From Dehalococcoidia bacterium (lineage in GTDB: Bacteria > Chloroflexota > Dehalococcoidia > E44-bin15): a stretch of 23,550 bases of DNA. Location of the stretch: assembly GCA_030619615.1 (NCBI GenBank), contig JAUXBC010000003.1, forward strand, positions 1 through 23,550. The letters run 5' to 3'. The notes below the pieces were generated by a model. The model was not told the origin of the DNA. It was given only the letters and a program-made list of their open reading frames with translations, and made no database searches. Made by a program: the position numbers and the translations under genes. Of this stretch, positions 17,101 through 23,461 are shown one piece after another (position 1 is the first letter of the stretch; the number at the start of each line of letters is the position of its first letter).

Positions 17101-17166
17101 CAGATAGGCCGCCCAGGAGGGCCAGTAATTCAAAAGCCACTGCTGGAATTGCTCAAGGATTCCCAC
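14152..17166 (-). CDS. Fusion protein: NuoH - NuoI N-terminus - GltD-type NAD(P)H oxidoreductase - NuoI two-cluster ferredoxin
   Basis: One unbroken 1004-residue frame. Residues 1-365 are a complete NuoH with its signatures (GPNRAGPFGVLQPVADAIKV at 59-78; LNRTPFDLLEAESEIVAGYH at 217-236). Residues 371-410 match the NuoI N-terminal amphipathic piece (LTGEHLFRHPITVQYPE). Residues 411-880 are GltD-like: cysteines C418, C421, C425, C460, C464, C468, C472 and C475, FAD loop GSGPAG (517-522), NAD(P) loop GGGNVAIDAA (649-658) with YRRSRQEMPA (673-682), and a second FAD motif GIFACGDA (789-796). Residues 893-903 and 932-942 are the two C-x2-C-x2-C-x3-C cluster motifs of NuoI, with the NuoI tail YESATYREADLVVDKEGL at 953-970. 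Inferred role: NAD(P)H oxidation and electron delivery to NuoB. The GTG start overlaps the nuoD stop by one base; nuoJ follows immediately. Confidence 0.93.
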   Translation of the reverse strand: MGILEQFQQWLLNYWPSWAAYLVPPLVAFAILSTFILTVVMAFIYIERRGVGRFQIRRGPNRAGPFGVLQPVADAIKVLIKEDIIPARGDRWVHWLAPIIAFIPALMIFAVIPFGQGAFFADLNVGILYIIAISSLGIIGVFMAGWGSNNKYSLVSAMRTVAQMISYEIPLVLSIIGVLIITGSLSMVSIVEGQHVPFLLLQPLGFLIFFIAAAAELNRTPFDLLEAESEIVAGYHIEYSGMKFGLFYLGEYTHTFAISAIVTTLFLGGWSGPFLPPALWFLIKVFSVFILLFWLRSTLPRLRVDQLMGFAWKFLFPLALINVFITGVEAIIWPAFPWQLMFLNILIAAALIVLWSGFFRVAGERVSFRRYGRGIAKGMALTGEHLFRHPITVQYPEQRLSVSKRARGTGIIRDESKCAPCGRACPAGVDAHGYVALISQGKFKEALELVRQSLPFPAICGRVCTHPCEAACNRCKVDEPIAIRDLKRFVADYEMRVGEEEITPAPRTKEERVAVIGSGPAGLTAAHDLVKMGYGVTVFEALPIPGGMLSVGIPEYRLPREVVQKEIEAIQKLGVELKLSSPVGKDGLTLEALHKQGYKAILVAVGAHSSMRLDIPGEELEGVYHGVSFLRDVNLGKEVWVGERVAIVGGGNVAIDAARTALRLGAKEVVIVYRRSRQEMPASEEEIEEAEHEGVKINYLAAPVRVLGGEGKVTGLECIRMELGEPDASGRRRPIPVEGSEFVLDTDMLIPAIGQTPDLSFLPGDHKFHITGRGTFEVDPGCLATNIPGIFACGDAVSGPATVAEAVGAGSRAAIAIDRYLRGEELELAEEGLPLKTVDIEDMDVSDIVSKHRQPMPRLPLKERIPGFKEVDLGFSEEMAIEEASRCLNCGVCAWCRQCEKICPNRVIEIEPDGTQDGNMGVKRFDIDFRACLFCGLCIETCPAHRLYLERIYESATYREADLVVDKEGLRPSPQKQPSSYARPELEPTLPKQTLLLDRTKRGR

Positions 17167-18269
17167 TAGCGATCCACCTCGCCCATACAGATGTCAATGC
17201 TGCCAAAGATGACTATAGCGTCGGCGAGCTTCCAGCCCAAGCACAAGTCCCGGAGCACGGTGAGATTTATCAGCGATGGGGCACGAACCTTAAAGCGATA
17301 TGGGTTGGGGGAGTTATCGCTAACCAAGTAGAAGCCCAGTTCCCCTTTTGGCCCCTCGATATGGCTGTAGGCCTCCCCCTGAGGAGGCCTGAACGTGGCC
17401 GGGACCTTGGCTCGAACCTCACCCTGGGGGAGCTGCCCCAGGGCCTGTTTTACGATGCGCGTGCTCTGCCTCATCTCCTGAATCCTCACCCAGTAGCGGT
17501 CATAGGCATCGCCCATTTTGCCCGTTGGGATCTCGAAATCGAATCGATCATAAACCGAGTAGGGGTCGGCCCTGCGGATGTCCCACTTTACCCCGCTGGC
17601 TCGCAGCACGGGACCGCTCGCCGAGGCATTGATGGCAAGCTCCACGGGGAGAATGCCCACCCCCTTAGTGCGCGCCAGCACGATCTCATTCTCAGCAAGC
17701 AGTTGATCGTATTCATCGACGAAGCCAGGCATCTCATCGATAAACCTCTTCACTGCCGGCAGGAACTCCTCAGGGATGTCGTGGCTGACCCCGCCGATGC
17801 GCATATAGTTATAGGTGAGACGCTGCCCGCATACCATCTCAAAGAGGTCCAGAATCTTTTCCCGCTCTCGAAACATATACATAAAGGGGGTAAAGAAAGC
17901 ACCCATGTCGTTCAATAAGGCGCCAACGGCGATAAGGTGGCTGGCGATGCGCATCAGCTCCGCCATGATCACCCTTAGATACTCGGCACGCTCGGGGACA
18001 GCGATCCCGGCCAGCTTCTCCACCGCCATTACATAGGCAAGGTTGTTGGACATCGAGGCCAGGTAGTCCAGCCTATCGGTATAGGGGATATTCTGGGTGT
18101 AGGTTCGCGATTCGGCAAGCTTCTCGATGCCGCGATGAAGGTAGCCAAAGATGGGCTCCATATCGACGATAACCTCGCCATCGAAGGTTATCCTCATCCG
18201 AAACACCCCGTGGGTCGAGGGGTGCTGAGGACCGAAATTGATCATCACCGGCTCGGTCTTAAGTGGCAC
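17166..18269 (-). CDS. nuoD: NADH-quinone oxidoreductase subunit D
   Basis: A 367-residue, 49-kDa-type subunit of the peripheral arm that forms the quinone pocket with NuoB. Visible are INFGPQHPSTHGVFRM, with the quinone-site HPSTHG loop, IFGYLHRGIEKLAE, PYTDRLDYLASM, with the conserved quinone-contacting tyrosine, and the C-terminal IVIFGSIDICMGEVDR. It is related to the large subunit of NiFe hydrogenase but lacks its metal-binding cysteine pairs. The start is taken as GTG at 18267-18269 (AAAGGA about 9 bases upstream), overlapping the nuoC end by 11 bases. An ATG at 18243-18245 is an alternative that would drop eight residues. It is separate from nuoC, unlike the nuoCD fusion of enterobacteria. 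Confidence 0.95.
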   Translation of the reverse strand: MPLKTEPVMINFGPQHPSTHGVFRMRITFDGEVIVDMEPIFGYLHRGIEKLAESRTYTQNIPYTDRLDYLASMSNNLAYVMAVEKLAGIAVPERAEYLRVIMAELMRIASHLIAVGALLNDMGAFFTPFMYMFREREKILDLFEMVCGQRLTYNYMRIGGVSHDIPEEFLPAVKRFIDEMPGFVDEYDQLLAENEIVLARTKGVGILPVELAINASASGPVLRASGVKWDIRRADPYSVYDRFDFEIPTGKMGDAYDRYWVRIQEMRQSTRIVKQALGQLPQGEVRAKVPATFRPPQGEAYSHIEGPKGELGFYLVSDNSPNPYRFKVRAPSLINLTVLRDLCLGWKLADAIVIFGSIDICMGEVDR

Positions 18270-18708
18270 TTTGATAATCCTTTCTCAGGGGGTGTCCCTG
18301 AAACCCATCCCAAAGGAAGATGCGCTTCAGATTGGGGTGCCCCTCAAAGGCGATCCCCATCAGGTCGTAGATATCGCGCTCCTGAAGATCGGCGCCCCGC
18401 CATAGACCGATCACCGAGGGCAATGTGGGGCTTTCTCTGGTGCAGCACCTCGTTTTTAATACAATGCTATGGTTATATTTGATGGAGGTTAGATGATATA
18501 TAACCTCAAAATGTTGGAAAAAGTCCACAGCGGTGATGGCGGCGAGGTAATCGAAGCCGAGCTCGGAGTTCTCTTTGAGGAAGCGCGCCACCTCAAGGAG
18601 GGCTTCGCCGTTGACAAAAACAGCGGTTTCATCGAAATCGGTGACGGCATCGGGGAGGTGCTCTCCTATTTGCCGGGCAACATCTCGACCGGAAAGCGGC
18701 GTGGTCAT
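18259..18708 (-). CDS. nuoC: NADH-quinone oxidoreductase subunit C
   Basis: A 149-residue, 30-kDa-type subunit, ATG start one base after the nuoB stop. The family signature is present as ERDIYDLMGIAFEGHPNLKR followed by WDGFQGHPLRKD. FDYLAAITAVDFFQHFEVIY matches the N-terminal sheet. It is a structural subunit of the peripheral arm bracing NuoD. It is a little short at the C-terminus, as is usual in genomes with separate nuoC and nuoD. Confidence 0.94.
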   Translation of the reverse strand: MTTPLSGRDVARQIGEHLPDAVTDFDETAVFVNGEALLEVARFLKENSELGFDYLAAITAVDFFQHFEVIYHLTSIKYNHSIVLKTRCCTRESPTLPSVIGLWRGADLQERDIYDLMGIAFEGHPNLKRIFLWDGFQGHPLRKDYQSAT

Positions 18709-18709
18709 C

Positions 18710-19300
18710 CTACCTCTTCTTCAAAAAGGTGTCTTTATCGATCTTCTGGTGCAACATGATTATCCCGTGGAGGAGTGCCTCAGGGCGTGGCGGACACCCT
18801 GGCACATAAACATCCACAGGGACAATACGGTTCACCCCGGGCACCACGCTATAGGAATCACGGAAAGCTCCGCCGCTGATGGCGCAGGACCCCATGGCTA
18901 GAACCCACTTCGGCTCAGGCATCTGGTCATAGACTCGCTTGATAGCCGGGGCCAGCTTCCAGGTAACCGTCCCGGCGACGAGCATCAGGTCGCCCTGGCG
19001 CGGCGATGCCCGCAAAATCTCCATGCCAAAACGGGAGATGTCGAAGCGAGAAGCTGCGGTGGCGATGAACTCGAAGGCGCAGCAGGCAGGAAAAAAGATC
19101 ACCGGCCAGACAGAGGAGCGCCTGCCCCAATTCAGGAGGTGATCGATGGAGGTAACCAGGACACTCCTCTGAATCTCCTCCTCCATCCAACTGACAGCAT
19201 CAGGGTAAGGCTGCTGAGAGGCCTTGATAAGGGACTCGATCTCGGCGCCCTCGGCATGATCGAGATCGCCGCTCACATAGGGCATCCCCTCTATTTCCAT
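18710..19300 (-). CDS. nuoB: NADH-quinone oxidoreductase subunit B (N2 cluster)
   Basis: A 196-residue subunit that carries the terminal iron-sulfur cluster N2. The tandem-cysteine motif is C73/C74 in FPACCAFEF, with the other ligands C139 (AMGSCAISGG) and C169 (VPGCPPRPE). The first 50 residues before SIDHLLNWGRRSSVWP are acidic and longer than in many NuoB proteins; M39 would be an alternative start. The ATG at 19298-19300 is preferred because it has a GGAGGAAGGGGG run just upstream and overlaps the nuoA end by ten bases. In this complex it would take electrons from the ferredoxin clusters of the NuoH-NuoI-GltD fusion. Confidence 0.95.
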   Translation of the reverse strand: MEIEGMPYVSGDLDHAEGAEIESLIKASQQPYPDAVSWMEEEIQRSVLVTSIDHLLNWGRRSSVWPVIFFPACCAFEFIATAASRFDISRFGMEILRASPRQGDLMLVAGTVTWKLAPAIKRVYDQMPEPKWVLAMGSCAISGGAFRDSYSVVPGVNRIVPVDVYVPGCPPRPEALLHGIIMLHQKIDKDTFLKKR

Positions 19301-19662
19301 TCCAGAACCCCCTTCCTCCAGGCATAGAGGAAACCGACGACCAAAATCAGGAAGAAAGCAAGCATCTCCAAAAGCCCGAAGAGCTTGAGCTCACCGAGGG
19401 CTACGGCCCAGGGATAGAGAAAGACCACCTGTATATCAAAGACCACGAAGAGCAGGGCATAGAAGTAATAGCGGAAGTTAAACTGAACCCGGGACGTGCC
19501 CACGGTATCCATGCCACACTCATAGGTGGAGCTTTTCACCGGGTTGGGCTTCTTGGGGACGATGCGGAAACGCCTGAGGAGGATGGGGAGTGTTATGATA
19601 GAGATGGTGAAACCGAGAGCAGCGATGAGAAAAATTCCGATATAGCCAAAGTTCCCCAGCAA
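19291..19662 (-). CDS. nuoA: NADH-quinone oxidoreductase subunit A
   Basis: A small membrane subunit with three helices, 123 residues from the start chosen here. YECGMDTVGTSRVQFNFRYY holds the conserved cysteine-bearing loop that NuoA places near the quinone channel, and ALLFVVFDIQVVFLYPWAVA is the second helix. An in-frame ATG at 19755 would add 31 residues, but that stretch overlaps the promoter region. The TTG at 19660-19662 has AGGAGAGG five bases upstream and gives the usual N-terminus (MLGNFGYIGIFLI). First gene of the nuo operon. Confidence 0.92.
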   Translation of the reverse strand: MLGNFGYIGIFLIAALGFTISIITLPILLRRFRIVPKKPNPVKSSTYECGMDTVGTSRVQFNFRYYFYALLFVVFDIQVVFLYPWAVALGELKLFGLLEMLAFFLILVVGFLYAWRKGVLEWK

Positions 19663-19686
19663 ATGCCCTCTCCTTTTCCATTTAAT

Positions 19687-19695
19687 ATAATACCA
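19687..19695 (-). promoter_or_regulatory. Extended -10 promoter candidate for the nuo operon
   Basis: On the minus strand TGG is followed by TATTAT (19692-19687), an extended -10 element with five of six matches to TATAAT. The 17-base upstream position is TTTCCT, a poor -35. Transcription would start near 19680, giving about 18 bases of leader carrying the AGGAGAGG site before the TTG of nuoA. Confidence 0.45.
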
Positions 19696-19723
19696 TACGC
19701 TGCCTGGGAAGGAAAGCCCACTA

Positions 19724-19752
19724 TTGACCTGCTCCTCGAAGTTGGATATTAT
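19724..19752 (+). promoter_or_regulatory. Sigma70-type promoter candidate for the radical SAM gene
   Basis: On the plus strand TTGACC (19724-19729) is separated by 17 bases from TATTAT (19747-19752). Each box matches the consensus at five of six positions. Predicted transcription start near 19759 would leave a very short leader of about 13 bases that begins inside the GAAGGAG ribosome binding site, so the real start may differ slightly. Confidence 0.5.
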
Positions 19753-19771
19753 CATTGAAGGAGCAACTCTT

Positions 19772-21478
19772 ATGCCCCAGCCAGACCTAATCTTGCTTCA
19801 CCCACCCACCGTTTACGACTTTCGTAATAAGACCATACTCTATGGCCCGATCAGCGACCTCATTCCGTCCTCCCCCATTTTTGAGATGTATCCCATAGGA
19901 TTTACCAGCATCGCTGAGTATCTGGAGCGCGCTGGATACCGGGTGCGCATCGTGAACCTGGCAGTTCGCATGCTCCGCGACCCAAATTTTGATGCCGAAA
20001 AGCTGGTTAAGAGCCTGGATTCGCCCGTTTTCGGCATCGATTTGCACTGGCTCCCCCATGCCCATGGTGCCATCGAGATAGGCCGGATAGTAAAGAGGCA
20101 TCATCCCAAGGCAAAATTGGTTATCGGTGGCCTCTCCGCCTCCTGCTACTATAAGGAGCTTTTCCATTATCCCGAGGTCGACTATGTGCTCCGAGGCGAC
20201 ACCACGGAGGAGCCCTTTCGCCAGCTAATGGACTGCATCCTAAAGGGGGGAGAAACCGAAGCGGTGCCTAACCTTGCCTGGCGAGATGACGAGGGGGAGG
20301 TGCACGAAAACCCGCTATCTTACGTCCCTAATGAGCTTGGCGATTTAATGGTTCATTACTATGACCACACGGTGCAATCGGCGTTAAGATACCGCGGTCT
20401 TGCCAACTACCTCCCCTTCCAGCGGTGGCTGCGCTATCCGATCACCGCGGTGCTCACCTGTCGCGGCTGCACCCAAAACTGCATCTTTTGCGGTGGCTCC
20501 GCCGCCACCTTCCGCCAGATGTTCAACCGACACCGTCCCGCCTTTCGCCTTCCAGAGGCGGTGGCATATGATGTGAAAAGGATCAGCCGCATTACCAGAG
20601 GTCCCATCTTCATCCTTGGCGACATCCGACAAGCAGGGGAGGGCTATGCCCACCGCCTTCTCCAACTTTTGGGCGAGGAGAGAAAGAAAAACCAGCTTAT
20701 CCTAGAGGTGTTCACCCCCGCCTCCAGAGATTTTTTGAAAAGAATGGGCGAAGCTTGCCCTGGGTTCTGCCTCGAAATCTCCCCGGAATCCCATGACCTT
20801 GAGGTGAGGGAGGCTGTGGGCAAGCACTACTCCAACGATGCCCTGGAGGAAACGATAGAGGGTGCCCTTAAGGCAGGCTGCCACCGAGTAGACCTTTTCT
20901 TTATGATCGGCTTGCCCAAGCAGACCCCAAAGTCGGTGATGGATACCATCGACTATTGCGGCTTCCTGCTAGATAAATTTCAGGGAGACAAGCGAGTTTC
21001 CCCCTTCATTGCTCCTCTCTCTCCCTTCCTCGAGCCCGGCAGCCTGGCCTTCGAACACCCAGAGCGCTACGGCTACCGCCTCCTTTTCCGTGGGCTGGAG
21101 GAGCATCGCCAGGCGTTGCTTGAGCCAAGCTGGAAGTACACCCTCAACTACGAAACAGAGTGGCTCGACCGCCACCAGATCGCCCTCACCGCCTATGAAG
21201 CGTTGCTGCGCCTCAATCGCCTGAAGGCAAGCCATGGCTCCATCTCAAAGGAAATGGCTGAAGCCACCGAAGATCGCATAAACACCGCCCTGGAGATGCT
21301 CCACCGCATCGATGACATAGTTGCTTCGGGCCAGAAGGAGCAATTGTCCCAAATTAAGACCACGGTGGACTGGGTGAACATGTCCACGGCAAGTGGGAAA
21401 AAGGAGCTTGAGCTGCCCACCGCCTTCATCAAGCTAAGGCCGCTACGCACCCTTTGGTCCCTAGTGAGGGGGCGATAG
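19772..21478 (+). CDS. B12-binding-type radical SAM protein
   Basis: 568 residues from the ATG at 19772, chosen for the GAAGGAG site (19757-19763) eight bases upstream; an upstream in-frame start would lie in the promoter. The N-terminal 160 residues form a cobalamin-binding-type Rossmann domain (LILLHPPTVYDF; IGGLSAS at 118-124). The radical SAM motif C-x3-C-x2-C is at C233, C237 and C240 (CTQNCIFC), preceded by an extra C230. The C-terminal third is alpha-helical and unassigned. Members of this superfamily use a [4Fe-4S] cluster and SAM, often with B12, for methylations or rearrangements of unreactive carbons. The overall form recalls the Ta0216-type B12/radical SAM family, whose substrate I do not know. 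It is divergent from nuo and upstream of the dienoyl-CoA-reductase-like gene. Confidence 0.85.
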   Translation: MPQPDLILLHPPTVYDFRNKTILYGPISDLIPSSPIFEMYPIGFTSIAEYLERAGYRVRIVNLAVRMLRDPNFDAEKLVKSLDSPVFGIDLHWLPHAHGAIEIGRIVKRHHPKAKLVIGGLSASCYYKELFHYPEVDYVLRGDTTEEPFRQLMDCILKGGETEAVPNLAWRDDEGEVHENPLSYVPNELGDLMVHYYDHTVQSALRYRGLANYLPFQRWLRYPITAVLTCRGCTQNCIFCGGSAATFRQMFNRHRPAFRLPEAVAYDVKRISRITRGPIFILGDIRQAGEGYAHRLLQLLGEERKKNQLILEVFTPASRDFLKRMGEACPGFCLEISPESHDLEVREAVGKHYSNDALEETIEGALKAGCHRVDLFFMIGLPKQTPKSVMDTIDYCGFLLDKFQGDKRVSPFIAPLSPFLEPGSLAFEHPERYGYRLLFRGLEEHRQALLEPSWKYTLNYETEWLDRHQIALTAYEALLRLNRLKASHGSISKEMAEATEDRINTALEMLHRIDDIVASGQKEQLSQIKTTVDWVNMSTASGKKELELPTAFIKLRPLRTLWSLVRGR

Positions 21479-21540
21479 CATATTCGCCTCGGTAGTCAGA
21501 TAGCATGTAGAAGATGATCCAAGTGGAAAAAGGAGGAAGA

Positions 21541-23454
21541 ATGACGGAGTTAAAGAACCTGTTTCAGCCGATCAAAGTGGGGAAATTAGAGTTGAAGAAC
21601 AGGATAGTGTTCCTGCCGGTAATGACCGGCTACGGGGCCGATGACATGGTTACAGAGCGCCTTAAGACATTCTATGCCGAGAGGGCAAGGGGAGGCGCAG
21701 CCCTCCTAACCACGGGCATTATTATGCCCTCCAGCCTGGGCAGGCCTTTGCCCGGAATGACGGGGATATATCATGAGCGGTTCATCCCCGGTCTTCGACA
21801 GCTCACCGACGTAGTTCACGCCCAGGGGGCAAAGATCGCTGCCCAGATCGGTCTTCAGTACTATTGGGCCAAGGAGGAAGGTGCTCCTACAGAGGAGGTG
21901 GCCCCTTCAGAGGTGGCCACTCGCCGCGGCCCAACGCCAAGGGCGCTTACTTCGGAGGAGATCCACCAGATGGTGGATGAATTCAGTCAAGGGGCACGCC
22001 GAGCGAGGGACGCTGGCTTCGATGCCATAGAGTTTCACTGTGGAATTGGATATATGATCAACCGCTTCCTCTCCCCCTGCACCAATAAGCGCAGCGACGA
22101 ATACGGGGGAAGCCTGGAGAATAGGATGAGATTCCTTCTTGAGATCATCGAATCCTCCAAGAGAAAGGCAGGAGCCGATTATCCCATTATCTGCCGCATG
22201 TCAGGTGATGAGTTTATGGAGGGAGGACACACTCTGGAGGATTCCAAAAAGCTGGCATCCATACTAGAGAAGGCTGGTGTTCATTGCCTGAATATCCAAG
22301 CGGGATGGCATGAATGCCCCAGGCCCCTTGTCCATATGTCAGTCACCAGGGGTGCCTTCGTCTACATCGCCGAGGAGATAAAAAAGGTGGTCGATGTCCC
22401 CGTGGTCGCCGCCTACCGAATTAACGATCCCATTCTGGCAGAGGAGATCCTTACCCAGGGGAAGGCTGACCTTATTGGCATGGCTCGACCCCTCATCGCC
22501 GACCCGGAGCTTCCCAATAAAGCGAGGGAGGGAAGATTCGATGACATTAGACCTTGTATTGCCTGCGGTCACTGCCTCGATTCGATTATGGAGGGCAACC
22601 CCATGGCCTGCGCCGTGAACGCTAGGGCGGGAAGGGAGGCAGAATACACCATCGAGCCGGCGAAAAGATCGAAAAAGGTGTTTGTCATGGGCGCCGGTCC
22701 CGCAGGGATGGAGGCGGCGGCGGTGGCGGCAAAAAGGGGACATGAGGTCACCCTTTTCGAAAAGATGGACCGACTGGGAGGAAACCTTCTCCTCGCCTCC
22801 GTGCCCTCTTATAAATGGGAGGTCAGCAATCTGACCAGGTATTTAGAAACCCAGCTTAGGAAAAGCGGCGCTAAGGTTAGGCTCGGTGAAGAGGTCAGCG
22901 CCAAATCCATCGAGGAGGGAAAGCCTGAGGTCGTCATCTCAGCCACCGGGGCAACGCCCATTATCCCTGATTTGCCCGGTGTAGCGGGGAAAAATGTAGT
23001 CAGCGCCTTGGAGGTGCTCACCGGGGAGAAGGACGTGGGCCGGAGGGTGATCGTGGTTGGCGGGGGCATGGTTGGCTGTGAAACCGCCGACTTCCTGGCA
23101 GAAAAAGGCAAGGAGGTAACCATCCTCGAGATGCTGGAAAGGGTAGGGGCTGACATCGGGCGCACCAGTAGATGGGTGGTTCTGGGGAGGCTGAGAGACG
23201 CTGGGATAAGGATGGAGACCAAGGTGAACGTGGTGGAGATAACCGACAAAGGGGTGAGGGCTAGCCGAGAGGGGGCGGCGGAGTTCTTCGAGGGAGACAG
23301 CGTGGTGCTTGCCGTGGGGCTTAAACCAAATAAGGAGCTCGCCGAGAAGCTGGTGGGGAAGGTTGCTGCCCTCTACTCTATAGGAGACTGCGTCGAGGTT
23401 CAAAGAATCGCCCAAGCCATCGAGGGTGGATTACGCCTCGCGAGGGAGATCTAG
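21541..23454 (+). CDS. NAD(P)H:flavin oxidoreductase, 2,4-dienoyl-CoA reductase (FadH)-like
   Basis: 637 residues from ATG 21541, with an AAAGGAGG site at 21528-21535. Residues 1-365 are an FMN-binding Old Yellow Enzyme barrel. Y171 (GYMINRFLSPCTNKRSDEYG) and H257 (AGWHECPRPL) align with the catalytic tyrosine and histidine of bacterial 2,4-dienoyl-CoA reductase. The [4Fe-4S] cysteines are C339, C342, C345 and C357. Then follow an FAD/NAD domain with GAGPAG at 384-389 and a second Rossmann loop (VIVVGGGMVGCETA). Electrons should pass NAD(P)H -> FAD -> FeS -> FMN -> an enone or enoyl thioester. The family also includes trimethylamine dehydrogenase and bile-acid enzymes, so the substrate is uncertain. 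The 62-base gap after the radical SAM gene has no terminator, so they may be cotranscribed. Confidence 0.9.
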   Translation: MTELKNLFQPIKVGKLELKNRIVFLPVMTGYGADDMVTERLKTFYAERARGGAALLTTGIIMPSSLGRPLPGMTGIYHERFIPGLRQLTDVVHAQGAKIAAQIGLQYYWAKEEGAPTEEVAPSEVATRRGPTPRALTSEEIHQMVDEFSQGARRARDAGFDAIEFHCGIGYMINRFLSPCTNKRSDEYGGSLENRMRFLLEIIESSKRKAGADYPIICRMSGDEFMEGGHTLEDSKKLASILEKAGVHCLNIQAGWHECPRPLVHMSVTRGAFVYIAEEIKKVVDVPVVAAYRINDPILAEEILTQGKADLIGMARPLIADPELPNKAREGRFDDIRPCIACGHCLDSIMEGNPMACAVNARAGREAEYTIEPAKRSKKVFVMGAGPAGMEAAAVAAKRGHEVTLFEKMDRLGGNLLLASVPSYKWEVSNLTRYLETQLRKSGAKVRLGEEVSAKSIEEGKPEVVISATGATPIIPDLPGVAGKNVVSALEVLTGEKDVGRRVIVVGGGMVGCETADFLAEKGKEVTILEMLERVGADIGRTSRWVVLGRLRDAGIRMETKVNVVEITDKGVRASREGAAEFFEGDSVVLAVGLKPNKELAEKLVGKVAALYSIGDCVEVQRIAQAIEGGLRLAREI

Positions 23455-23461
23455 AGTAAGC

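Noticed and set aside
14152..17166. Idea that the nuoH/GltD/nuoI gene is simply a sequencing frameshift joining separate genes
   Set aside because: Joining three genes would need loss of stop codons at two points with the frame kept, the NuoI pieces lie on both sides of GltD, and no frame change is visible. Confirmation from reads is still worth having.
16405..17918. Two long open frames on the plus strand opposite nuoH and nuoD (254 and 275 codons)
   Set aside because: They lie wholly opposite strongly conserved complex I genes, their products are low-complexity and rich in G, D, H and P without any motif, and they are best explained as shadows of the real genes.
19660..19755. Longer NuoA starting at the ATG 19755
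   Set aside because: The added 31 residues are not like NuoA, the region holds the promoter elements, and the TTG at 19662 has a much better ribosome binding site.
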